A DNA stretch of 9,444 nucleotides from Treponema sp. (GCA_031258265.1 JAIRNB010000015.1:1-9444), one strand, 5' to 3'. Positions 1-6,680 are shown, counted from the first letter of the stretch. The notes: a model not told the origin generated them from the sequence alone. A program made the numbers and translations.

Positions 1-64
1 TATGTAAATTGAAATTTTCAGGGGTTGTATTTGGTTGATGGTTAATTGCCCGCAGTAAATTTAA

Positions 65-126
65 TTGACTTCCTTTACCCCCCCCCCCCCCCCCACATAT
101 ATATATATAGCAGATACACATATAAT
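65..126 (+). promoter_or_regulatory. candidate promoter of the binding-protein operon
   Basis: A perfect -10 hexamer TATAAT lies at 121-126, but the bases 17 bp upstream are part of the AT run and do not resemble TTGACA. A separate -35-like TTGACT lies at 65-70, and the poly-C tract separates it from TATATA registers beginning at 98 with a spacer of 27 bp, which is too long for sigma70. The box at 121 is the more likely -10 element. The assignment rests on motif matching only. Confidence 0.35.
78..109. repeat. poly-C(17) plus AT dinucleotide tract
   Basis: Seventeen consecutive C residues (78-94) are followed after two bases by an alternating AT run (97-109). Both are simple-sequence repeats prone to slipped-strand length change. 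The tract sits about 235 bp before the binding-protein start codon and directly upstream of a TATAAT box, so it lies in the probable promoter region. Length variation between cells, or a sequencing error in tract length, is possible. Confidence 0.9.
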
Positions 127-140
127 GTAGTTCATAGTAG

Positions 141-160
141 GGCTGGTGTTAATACCGGCC
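141..160. promoter_or_regulatory. 20-bp near-palindrome, candidate operator
   Basis: GGCTGGTGTTAATACCGGCC matches its own reverse complement at 16 of 20 positions, centred on TTAA. It begins 14 bp after the TATAAT box, so it would overlap the first transcribed bases, a usual place for a repressor operator. It could equally be a small hairpin in the transcript leader (7-bp stem with one wobble, 6-base loop). No regulator is encoded in the window. Confidence 0.35.
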
Positions 161-329
161 ATATCAGTACCGCTGCTTGTAACAGGTCCGCTTTTACACA
201 AAACACCCATATTTTTTTGCCTTACTCTGTTTTTCACCCCAATCGGGAAGACACGATAAAATTCCGTACTCTACTTTGGTCATTATGGGTGTATGCCCGT
301 AAAAGTATTTTTTCAGGAGGAAGAAGAAC

Positions 330-1643
330 ATGAAACGTATTCTTCTTATAGCTGGTGTGCTGCTTATTCTAGGCGGCGCAATGGTGTTCGCGGGAGGTCA
401 AAGATCGGCAAGTTCAAACGTTCTTACCGTTTGGATTACCCATGGACCGCCCGATAACGGAATTCTTCAGAGTATTGTTGATGCGTATAATGCTACTAAT
501 CCGGCGGTGAAGGCAGAAATGCACCAGGTACCCGGAAGCGAGACCGATTCCAGTACCTTAATGACCGCTGTCCGCGGCGGCACCGGGCCTGACGTTTATA
601 TGCTGGATCGGTTTGTAGTCCCTCAGCGGGCCGCCGATGGTATTCTTGAAGATATTACCGATGAGCTTCTTAAGCTCGATCCCCAGATCAAGAGCAAATA
701 TATTCCCTTTGCCTGGGACGAGGCGAACTTCAAGGGCCGGACCTATGCTCTTCCCTTTGACACCGATACCCGTATGCTTTACTACCGGAAGGATATTCTG
801 AGGCAGGCGGGGGTGGATTTAGGCAAGTTTGATCCCGCCAGGGGTCCCCTTACCATTGCCGAAGTAGACGCCATTGCCAAAACTCTTGACCTAAAGGATG
901 CTAACGGTAATTATACCCGTCTTGGATGGAATCCTGTCGATGACGTCCTTGGGCAGGTTGGTCCTTATACCTGGGGATTTATTTATGGCGCGACCTTTGC
1001 CAACGCCTCAACCCTGACTATTCAGGCCACGGACCCAAAACTGATACAGACTTATCAGTGGGCCAAAGAATGGGCCGCAAGCCGGGGGCCGCAGCAGCTC
1101 AATACCTTTACTTCTACTTATTCCCCGCCGAATAGTCCTCCCCAGAATCAGCCCTTTATTACCGGGAATTTGGCGATGCTTATAACCGGCGACTGGCAGA
1201 TCAATACCATGAGCACCTATGCCAAAGATGTGGAATACGGCATTACCTGGCTCCCTGTTGTCAAAGCCGGCGATCAGCCTACTACCTGGGCGGGCGGATG
1301 GTCTTGGGTAGTTCCCAAGGGCGCCAAACACAAGGCGGAAGCCGTAGCTTTCCTGGCCTTCGCGGCGGGTGAACCAGGCCAAACCATTTATACCAGGGAT
1401 TCGCTGCATCTTCCAACCAGTATTCCTGTCTCCAAAAACGACAGCCTCTTTGATGCCGATCATAAAATATTCCAGGAATCACTGCCGGTGGCCCACAGCC
1501 GTCCTGTACTCCCCATTGGCGCGTATTTTTGGGATTCCCTTTACACGGCATGGAAGGCGGTGTGGTTTGATCAGGCGGATCCCCGAACCGCGCTCCAGCA
1601 GGTTCAGGATCAATCACAGTCCCAGCTCAACAGGTTCAAGTAA
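330..1643 (+). CDS. ABC transporter extracellular solute-binding protein, family 1
   Basis: This 437-residue protein is a periplasmic sugar-binding component of an ABC importer. Residues 1-21 form a signal peptide (MKR, hydrophobic core, then VFA just before GGQ); no cysteine follows, so a lipoprotein anchor is not predicted and the protein is probably soluble in the periplasm. Family 1 hallmarks are the mature start with VLTVW (31-35), GTGPDVYML (84-92), the segment GRTYALPFDTDTRMLYYRKD (136-155), FITGNLAMLITGDW (276-289) and WVVPKGAKHKAEAVAFLAF (326-344). Length is normal for the family. The start is set by AGGAGG at 315-320, nine bases before ATG. It is first in an operon with two permeases and a GH38 mannosidase, so an alpha-mannoside-containing oligosaccharide is the inferred ligand; the sequence alone does not show the substrate. 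Confidence 0.93.
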   Translation: MKRILLIAGVLLILGGAMVFAGGQRSASSNVLTVWITHGPPDNGILQSIVDAYNATNPAVKAEMHQVPGSETDSSTLMTAVRGGTGPDVYMLDRFVVPQRAADGILEDITDELLKLDPQIKSKYIPFAWDEANFKGRTYALPFDTDTRMLYYRKDILRQAGVDLGKFDPARGPLTIAEVDAIAKTLDLKDANGNYTRLGWNPVDDVLGQVGPYTWGFIYGATFANASTLTIQATDPKLIQTYQWAKEWAASRGPQQLNTFTSTYSPPNSPPQNQPFITGNLAMLITGDWQINTMSTYAKDVEYGITWLPVVKAGDQPTTWAGGWSWVVPKGAKHKAEAVAFLAFAAGEPGQTIYTRDSLHLPTSIPVSKNDSLFDADHKIFQESLPVAHSRPVLPIGAYFWDSLYTAWKAVWFDQADPRTALQQVQDQSQSQLNRFK

Positions 1644-1648
1644 TTGAT

Positions 1649-1676
1649 TTGCCCGGGAACCGGGGTTTCCGGGCAA
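1649..1676 (+). other. stem-loop just after the binding-protein gene
   Basis: TTGCCCGG (1649-1656) pairs with CCGGGCAA (1669-1676) and the stem extends inward by one G-T and two A-T pairs to a six-base loop. It starts five bases after the stop codon. A GC-rich stem at this point, without a U run, fits an mRNA 3'-end protector or the first half of a composite attenuator with the next stem-loop. Confidence 0.6.
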
Positions 1677-1680
1677 TAGC

Positions 1681-1734
1681 CGCCTAAAAACAGTAAAAAC
1701 ACGGATTTCTTGATGCAATCCGTGTTTTTAGGCG
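1681..1734 (+). terminator. intra-operon stem-loop, candidate attenuator or terminator
   Basis: A 13-bp perfect stem joins 1695-1707 to 1717-1729 (core CACGGATT / AATCCGTG, outer A5/T5) with a nine-base loop. The right arm ends in five T residues that are themselves paired, followed by AGGCGGGTTTG. The right arm can also extend: AGGCG (1730-1734) pairs with CGCCT (1681-1685), giving a longer bulged stem. CGCCTAAAAAC (1681-1691) can alternatively pair with 1724-1734. Sitting between the binding-protein and permease genes, it would let more binding protein than permease be made, as in many ABC sugar operons. Partial termination and mRNA stabilisation are both possible. Confidence 0.65.
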
Positions 1735-1802
1735 GGTTTGTAAACCGGCCGGCGGCTGATGGAGAATCAGACGGGTTCTCGGACAAGTCCAATAGTTCCC
1801 AA

Positions 1803-1828
1803 GCGGTTTCATGGTATTGTGAAATCGC
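1803..1828 (+). other. small stem-loop upstream of the first permease
   Basis: GCGGTTTCA (1803-1811) pairs with TGAAATCGC (1820-1828) with one G-T wobble and an eight-base loop. It lies 12 bases upstream of the GGGGGAGG ribosome binding site (1841-1848). It could shape the translation leader of the permease or serve as a protein-binding site. No function is established. Confidence 0.35.
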
Positions 1829-1855
1829 CCCGTATGGGCCGGGGGAGGTAGAACA

Positions 1856-2755
1856 ATGACACGTTTGGTCAGGCGAAACGTGCGTAACGGTTTGCTTTTT
1901 ATTTCACCTTGGATTGCGGGTTTTTTGATTCTTCAAGTGTACCCTATTTTTTATTCGTTGTACTTAGGCCTTACCGAATATTCGGGTTTTGGACCCGCCT
2001 CTTTCCATGGATTAAAGAACTTTTTTGAACTGGTTAGGGATCCGTTTTTCTCAGTTTCCATAAAGAATACCCTGTTTTATACTTTCTGGGCTGTCCCCGT
2101 AGGAATTGTGGTTGCCATCATTCTTGCCCTGGCCATGAACCAGAAAGTCAGGGAAGTAGCGGTATACCGGGCCATTCTCTATCTGCCTTCCATCCTTCCC
2201 GCTTTTGCCCTTGTTTTTGTATGGATCCTGTTTACAAATCCCCAGTTTGGTCTCTTCAATCTGGTTTTGAATAAGCTGGGCATCCCCTTTATCGACTGGA
2301 TTGGAGACGCCCGGTTTACCAAGCCTTCGCTGGTGATTCTGGCCCAGTACGGCGCGGGAGGCCCCGCCCTGATCTTTCTTGCGACACTCCGCTCTATTCC
2401 AAAAGAACTGTATGAATCCGCCGATATTGACGGCGCCGGGATTTTTAGAAAATTTTTCTCTATAACTCTTCCCATGATTACCCCGATTATCCTGTACCAG
2501 ATGATCATGGGTCTTAGCGCCGGTCTTAATATATTTACCCAGGGTTACCTTCTTACCGGCGGCGCCCGGGGTGGAACCGTCGGTCCTTCAAATTCTCTTT
2601 TGTTTTACGTTCTTTATATTTACAAAAATGCCTTTATGTATTCCCGAATGGGCTACGCAGCGTCATTATCGGTAGTATTGTTTCTCATCAGTGTTATTAT
2701 TGCCTTCATTGTGTTCCGCTGGGGACGAAGCTGGGTCTTTTACGAGTCTGAATAG
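1856..2755 (+). CDS. sugar ABC transporter permease, MalF/UgpA type
   Basis: This 299-residue inner-membrane protein is one of the two transmembrane subunits of the importer. Hydrophobic segments lie at about 12-34, 71-94, 108-126, 157-177, 207-226 and 267-287, the six-helix pattern of the binding-protein-dependent permease family. The EAA loop that docks the ATPase is visible at 187-206 (ESADIDGAG, then ITLP). The N-terminal PWIAGFLILQVYPIFYSLYL (18-37) is typical of MalF-like family members with short N termini. ATG is preceded by GGGGGAGG seven bases upstream. The next gene follows after nine bases, with its ribosome binding site overlapping this stop, so the two permeases are translationally linked. 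Substrate cannot be read from the sequence. Confidence 0.94.
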   Translation: MTRLVRRNVRNGLLFISPWIAGFLILQVYPIFYSLYLGLTEYSGFGPASFHGLKNFFELVRDPFFSVSIKNTLFYTFWAVPVGIVVAIILALAMNQKVREVAVYRAILYLPSILPAFALVFVWILFTNPQFGLFNLVLNKLGIPFIDWIGDARFTKPSLVILAQYGAGGPALIFLATLRSIPKELYESADIDGAGIFRKFFSITLPMITPIILYQMIMGLSAGLNIFTQGYLLTGGARGGTVGPSNSLLFYVLYIYKNAFMYSRMGYAASLSVVLFLISVIIAFIVFRWGRSWVFYESE

Positions 2756-2764
2756 GAGTATGGC

Positions 2765-3646
2765 ATGAAAAATACAACCGAAAGGATGATTAACTATCGC
2801 AGTCCTGAAGTCCGGCGGTGTATCCGTTTTGTTTCCACAAAGTTCATACCCCGGCTTTTGCTGGTCCTGATGTGCGCGATCTACATTCTTCCCTACTACT
2901 GGATGATTGTCACCTCGTTAAAAGGCGTTGTGGAACTTCGGGCCCTGCCGCCGACTTTTTTCCCCAGGGAGTTTCATTTTGAAAATTATATCGAAGCCCT
3001 TCAATACATACCGTTTTTCAAATTCATGAGGAATTCCCTTATCCTGGCGGCAGGTTGTATTGTGGGCGCCACAATTTCAAATTCCCTTATCGGTTACGGT
3101 TTTAGCCGCATACATTGGCCTTTTAGGGAACCCCTTTTTTATGTGGTAATCGCCACAATGTTTATTCCCTTCCCGGTAATCCTGGTGGCCCTGTTTGACA
3201 TCTTTGCCAAAATGAGAATGGTAAATACCTTTGCTCCGCTTATCATCCCCTCTTTTGTGGGTTCCGCCTTGTATATTTTTATGATACGGCAGTTTCTTTT
3301 TACCATACCCAGGGAAATTTCGGATGCGGGATTTATTGACGGCGCAAATGAATTCCAGATATTTATGCGGCTTATCGTACCGTTAATGCAGCCCGTCATT
3401 GCCGTGGTTGCAATCTTTACCGCCCTGGCTTCGTGGAATGACTTTATGGGACCCCTCATTTATATCCAGAATGAGGAATTGTACCCCCTTTCCATCGGAC
3501 TCCAGTTCTTTAGAACCCAGCACGAAGTACAGTACAGCATGCTTATGGCGGCCTCCGCTCTGGTGGCCCTTCCGGTGGTGGTCATCTTCCTCTGTTTTCA
3601 GCGTTTCTTTGTGGAAGGGATAACTATTGGGGCGCTCAAGGGATAA
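2765..3646 (+). CDS. sugar ABC transporter permease, MalG/UgpE type
   Basis: This 293-residue protein is the second transmembrane subunit and would pair with the permease just upstream. A hydrophilic N terminus of about 28 residues precedes hydrophobic segments at about 29-51, 88-112, 123-145, 157-176, 204-223 and 260-278. The EAA loop lies at 184-207 (EISDAGFIDGA, then LIVPL). WNDFMGPLIYI (224-234) is a signature of MalG-type permeases. AGGAG at 2754-2758 overlaps the upstream TAG stop, six bases before the ATG. No ATP-binding subunit follows, so the pair presumably uses a shared MsmK/UgpC-like ATPase encoded elsewhere, as is common for this transporter family. Confidence 0.94.
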   Translation: MKNTTERMINYRSPEVRRCIRFVSTKFIPRLLLVLMCAIYILPYYWMIVTSLKGVVELRALPPTFFPREFHFENYIEALQYIPFFKFMRNSLILAAGCIVGATISNSLIGYGFSRIHWPFREPLFYVVIATMFIPFPVILVALFDIFAKMRMVNTFAPLIIPSFVGSALYIFMIRQFLFTIPREISDAGFIDGANEFQIFMRLIVPLMQPVIAVVAIFTALASWNDFMGPLIYIQNEELYPLSIGLQFFRTQHEVQYSMLMAASALVALPVVVIFLCFQRFFVEGITIGALKG

Positions 3647-3707
3647 ATTTCCGGCTTTGCTTTGTTCCTGTTGTGTGTTACCATAAAAGAGACCATGGAG
3701 GAAACGG

Positions 3708-6164
3708 ATGACTTACCTTATCTGTAATGCCCATATTGATCCGGTATGGCTTTGGCGCTGGGACGAGGGCGCCGGCGTTGCCCTTTCGACCTTCAGGACC
3801 GCGGCGGATCTCCTTGACGAGGATCCCGATTTTATTTTCTGCCACAACGAGGCTTTGCTTTACCGGTGGGTTGAAGAATACGATCCCAAACTCTTTTCCC
3901 GAATCATGGCCTTTGTGGCGGCGGGCAGGTGGGAAATAATCGGCGGCTGGTTTCTCCAGCCCGATGTGAATATTCCCCGGGGGGAATCTTTGGTGCGGCA
4001 GGTACTCACGGGCCGCCGTTTTTTCAGGAGCCGTTTCGGCAAAGACCCGGAAACGGCCAATAACTTTGACTCCTTTGGACACTCCAGGGGGCTGGTGCAG
4101 ATTCTCCGGCAGTGCGGCTACAAGAATTATATCATCTGCCGTCCTGGTAAACTTAAGTATGATTTTGATTCCCCCGATTTTATCTGGAGGGGCTATGATG
4201 GGTCGGAGGTAATTGTTCACCGCTCGGATGAAAACTACAACTCCGTCCTTGGTAAGGTAAAGGTGGAAATTACCGAGTGGTGCGGAAAGAACCCCGGGGA
4301 CAGCCTCTTCCTCTGGGGCGTGGGCGATCATGGCGGCGGCCCTTCCCGGAAGGACCTTGAGGGTATTGCCGAGTTGATAAAAGAAGGCCGGGAGATAAAA
4401 CACGCAACGCCGAAGGATTACTTTGACAGGCTGAATGTCTCCGGCCTGCCGGTGGTGGAACGGGGCCTCAACCGCACTATGGAGGGTTGTTATACTTCCC
4501 AAATCCGGGTGAAGCAAAGGCACCGCCGGCTGGAAAACGATCTTGTTATGACGGAAATTATGGGAAGCCAGGCTGCCCTCTGCGGCCTCGCCCCCTATGA
4601 AAAAGGACAGTTGGACGATGCCTGGGAGGATCTCCTTTTTGCCGAATTTCACGATTCTCTTCCCGGTTCGGCTATTCAGCCTGTGGAGGAAGATACCCTG
4701 CGGACGCTGGATCATGGACTGGATATTACCAATCGTCTTAAAGTCCGGTATTTCTTTGCCCTGTGCGCCGGGGAGGGAAAAGTAAAACCCGGTACTACCC
4801 CCCTCCTCGTTTATAATCCCCAGCCCTTTACCGTTAAGGGGCCGGTAGAGTGTTCTTTCCTTCTTCCTGCCCAGTTATGGGAAATCCAGTTCAGTAACCC
4901 TGTTGTCTACTGCCAGGGAAGACGGCTTCCCAGCCAGGCCGTTAAGGAAGAGGGGAATTTTACGATGGACTGGTGCAAGCGGGTGGTCTTTGAGGCCGAA
5001 CTTCCCCCCTCGTCCATGGCCCGTTTTGACGTGGAATTTGAGGTACTCCCCGGGCGGCCCCTGCCGGTACAGCCCCCGCAAAAGGAAAACATTGTTATTA
5101 CCACCGCGAAATCGCGGCTTGTTATCAATGCTGTTACCGGTCTTGTGGACAGTTATCAGGTAAATGGGAAAGACTATCTTAAGGAGGGGGCTTTTTCCCT
5201 GGACATCTTTGAAGATGGATTTAATTCCTGGAGTGGTCCTTTCCAGGATACCAATGAATTTGCCGTCCCGCTGGGGAGTTTCCGTCTTATGAGCCGTGAA
5301 CGGGCGTTGGCCTTTTCCGGTATCAAAGGCGCTCCCGTCGAAGCCCTGCACATCATGGAAGACGGCGAAATACGGACCACCGTGGAAGCTTTGATGGAGT
5401 ACGGCGATTCGAAGGCCTGCATACGCTACAGTGTAAACAAGCTAAACGGGTTTCTTGAAATATCGCTGTTCATATTCTTTTCCGAGACCGAAAAAAGGTT
5501 GAAACTGGTGGTTCCCACGGTTTTTACCGGGGCGGAGTATTTGGGCCAGACAGTCTTTGGCAGGGAACGACTCGATGTCTGCAAGGGGGAGTATATTTCC
5601 CAGTATTGGAGCGCCGTTTCCGACGGCAGGAATACAGTATGTATCCTCAACGATGGCGTCTATGGTTCCGATTATGCCAACGGCGCCGCCCGCCTTACCC
5701 TGCTGCGCTCGGCAGGTTATGGAGCTTCAAAATTTATACTGGGGGAGCCCTTCCACGAGCCCCAGTATCAGCCCAGGATGGAACAGGGGGAGCGGCGCTA
5801 CCGGTTTATCATCGAGGCGGGTTCCGCCCAGGATTTGCTGGGCGGGGCGGACCGGCGGGCGGCGGTTCTTAACATGCCCCCTTATGCGTTGGCCTACTGC
5901 CCCTCCGGGGACGGTCAAAAGCCCGCGCCCTTGATAGAAATTGATCAAGAGAACGTCTCTTTGAGCTGTTTTAAGCGGAGCGAAGATGACCCGGATTCTT
6001 ACATTGTCCGGGTATTTGAATCTTCGGGGCTGGGGACCGGCTTTACCATGAAGTTCCCCTGCCTGGATCTCAGCCACAGGGATAGTCTCCGGCCCTTTGA
6101 GATAAAAACCTACCGGGCCGGGAAAGACGGAATTCGCCCCGCGGTCATGCTGGAAGACAGTTGA
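3708..6164 (+). CDS. glycoside hydrolase family 38 alpha-mannosidase
   Basis: This 818-residue protein is a zinc-dependent retaining alpha-mannosidase that hydrolyses terminal alpha-mannosyl residues. The metal-site motif HIDPVWLW gives ligands His9 and Asp11; Asp121 in NNFDSFGHS (118-126) is the expected nucleophile and third ligand; His208 in GDHGGGP (206-212) is the fourth. The helical middle domain shows EGCYTSQIRVKQRHRRLEN (259-277) and FHDSLPGS (314-321), followed by a C-terminal beta-rich part. Length is close to other bacterial GH38 enzymes. There is no signal peptide, so it acts in the cytoplasm on imported sugar. ATG is preceded by GGAGGA at 3697-3702. It lies 61 bp after the MalG-type permease and is read as the last gene of the operon. 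Linkage specificity and natural substrate are unknown; imported mannosides are inferred from context. Confidence 0.95.
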   Translation: MTYLICNAHIDPVWLWRWDEGAGVALSTFRTAADLLDEDPDFIFCHNEALLYRWVEEYDPKLFSRIMAFVAAGRWEIIGGWFLQPDVNIPRGESLVRQVLTGRRFFRSRFGKDPETANNFDSFGHSRGLVQILRQCGYKNYIICRPGKLKYDFDSPDFIWRGYDGSEVIVHRSDENYNSVLGKVKVEITEWCGKNPGDSLFLWGVGDHGGGPSRKDLEGIAELIKEGREIKHATPKDYFDRLNVSGLPVVERGLNRTMEGCYTSQIRVKQRHRRLENDLVMTEIMGSQAALCGLAPYEKGQLDDAWEDLLFAEFHDSLPGSAIQPVEEDTLRTLDHGLDITNRLKVRYFFALCAGEGKVKPGTTPLLVYNPQPFTVKGPVECSFLLPAQLWEIQFSNPVVYCQGRRLPSQAVKEEGNFTMDWCKRVVFEAELPPSSMARFDVEFEVLPGRPLPVQPPQKENIVITTAKSRLVINAVTGLVDSYQVNGKDYLKEGAFSLDIFEDGFNSWSGPFQDTNEFAVPLGSFRLMSRERALAFSGIKGAPVEALHIMEDGEIRTTVEALMEYGDSKACIRYSVNKLNGFLEISLFIFFSETEKRLKLVVPTVFTGAEYLGQTVFGRERLDVCKGEYISQYWSAVSDGRNTVCILNDGVYGSDYANGAARLTLLRSAGYGASKFILGEPFHEPQYQPRMEQGERRYRFIIEAGSAQDLLGGADRRAAVLNMPPYALAYCPSGDGQKPAPLIEIDQENVSLSCFKRSEDDPDSYIVRVFESSGLGTGFTMKFPCLDLSHRDSLRPFEIKTYRAGKDGIRPAVMLEDS

Positions 6165-6196
6165 TAAAGGGGTTCCTCCATTGTACAGGTCCGGAG

Positions 6197-6229
6197 GGGC
6201 TGATGCACCAGCCGCGAAGCGGCGTCGTG
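6197..6229 (+). repeat. 33-bp direct repeat, copy 1
   Basis: This copy runs from GGGCTGATGCACC through the hairpin GCCGCGAAGCGGC (6211-6223) to GTCGTG. It differs from copy 2 only at base 6207 (A instead of G). The repeat period is 64 bp. Confidence 0.9.
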
Positions 6230-6260
6230 TAATCAACTTCCTTACTGCACAGCCCTGAAA

Positions 6261-6293
6261 GGGCTGATGCGCCAGCCGCGAAGCGGCGTCGTG
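6261..6293 (+). repeat. 33-bp direct repeat, copy 2
   Basis: This copy runs from GGGCTGATGCGCC through GCCGCGAAGCGGC (6275-6287) to GTCGTG. Its left end is also the right arm of the hairpin AGCCCT-GAA-AGGGCT (6251-6265), so this copy is a double hairpin. Copy 1 lacks a proper left hairpin, which suggests that copy 2 is closer to a complete unit. Confidence 0.9.
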
Positions 6294-6417
6294 CCGTGCG
6301 CGCACTCAGCTAAAGCTGGGGCGCATTAGTTCAACACTGGGAAATTTACCGGCGCTATGCGGTTCCGCATTATCTAATATACAGCCTTCGGCTGCTCTTA
6401 TCGCGCAAGGGATGGAC

Positions 6418-6440
6418 GCTATCGGAGTTCCTCCGATAGC
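6418..6440. repeat. perfect 10-bp hairpin with TTC loop
   Basis: GCTATCGGAG (6418-6427) and CTCCGATAGC (6431-6440) are perfect complements around TTC. It is the longest uninterrupted stem with a triplet loop in the array. Confidence 0.85.
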
Positions 6441-6444
6441 TCGA

Positions 6445-6471
6445 CCCATTATCTGCTTCGCATATAATGGG
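6445..6471. repeat. imperfect 12-bp hairpin with TTC loop
   Basis: CCCATTAT, one mismatch, then TGC pairs across TTC with GCA, the mismatch and ATAATGGG. The minus strand carries the heptamer GCGAAGC at its tip (6455-6461). Confidence 0.85.
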
Positions 6472-6499
6472 CCGCCGGTGGATAGGAAGTGGTTTGAAT

Positions 6500-6532
6500 A
6501 GCTTGATTAGTCCCTTCGGTACTAATCAAGCT
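6500..6532. repeat. 33-base hairpin with TTC loop
   Basis: AGCTTGATTAGT (6500-6511) pairs perfectly with ACTAATCAAGCT (6521-6532). Inside, one C-T mismatch and two C-G pairs close on TTC (6515-6517). It has no adjacent T run on either strand, so it is not a canonical intrinsic terminator, although it could block exonucleases at transcript ends. Confidence 0.85.
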
Positions 6533-6658
6533 GACCAATAGAGCGGAAATACCGGAAGCCCGCCGTAGGCGGGCTGAGGAATTGCAGCGATAGCCCGGTC
6601 CCCGCTGCAGGCGGGGATGCGCCCAATCTTAGATACTAATTTTTCAAAGAATCCGAGG

Positions 6659-6680
6659 AACTAAAGACCGGACTTTAGTT
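6659..6680 (-). terminator. weak stem-loop overlapping the DUF5107 stop codon
   Basis: AACTAAAG (6659-6666) pairs with CTTTAGTT (6673-6680) around a six-base loop. On the minus strand the left arm contains the final codons of the DUF5107 gene, AAC TAA. No U run follows, so termination strength is doubtful. Confidence 0.3.

Larger units (their letters stand above)
1..329. other. gene-free upstream leader region
   Basis: This AT-rich stretch holds no convincing coding sequence. Short open frames cross it, but the longest translates the C tract into a proline run and has no ribosome binding site. It contains a simple-sequence tract, a TATAAT box, a near-palindrome and, at its end, the Shine-Dalgarno AGGAGG (315-320) for the binding-protein gene. 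No tail of an upstream gene is recognisable on either strand, since stops occur early in all frames. Confidence 0.6.
6165..6674. repeat. array of short hairpins between convergent genes
   Basis: This 510-bp stretch has no coding sequence and is packed with perfect or near-perfect short palindromes at 6211-6223, 6251-6265, 6275-6287, 6307-6318, 6357-6370, 6382-6394, 6418-6440, 6445-6471, 6500-6532, 6557-6575 and 6599-6617. Stem sequences differ, but seven loops are a single GAA or TTC triplet. Loops read GAA on the plus strand in the first half and TTC (GAA on the minus strand) in the second. The phrase GATGCGCC or a one-base variant abuts hairpins at 6200, 6264 and 6616 and, inverted, at 6320-6327. 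It resembles REP/PU-type intergenic palindrome clusters, but I recognise no named family. The hairpins may also terminate or protect the two converging transcripts. Confidence 0.8.

Noticed and set aside
46..333. 95-codon plus-strand open frame over the poly-C tract
   Set aside because: It translates simple-sequence repeats into proline and Ile-Tyr runs, has no ribosome binding site and resembles no protein; it is open by chance.
3657..3687. Internal promoter before the mannosidase gene (TTGCTT with CATAAA)
   Set aside because: The spacer is 19 bp and both hexamers are poor matches; the gene is adequately explained as the last gene of the operon.
3678..4715. 345-codon minus-strand open frame inside the mannosidase gene
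   Set aside because: It is antisense to a well-supported GH38 gene with all metal ligands in place, and its translation shows no recognisable domain.
6165..6674. Hairpin array as a CRISPR or tRNA cluster
   Set aside because: Repeats are not regularly spaced with unique spacers of equal length, no cas gene is near, and no cloverleaf or CCA end can be drawn.
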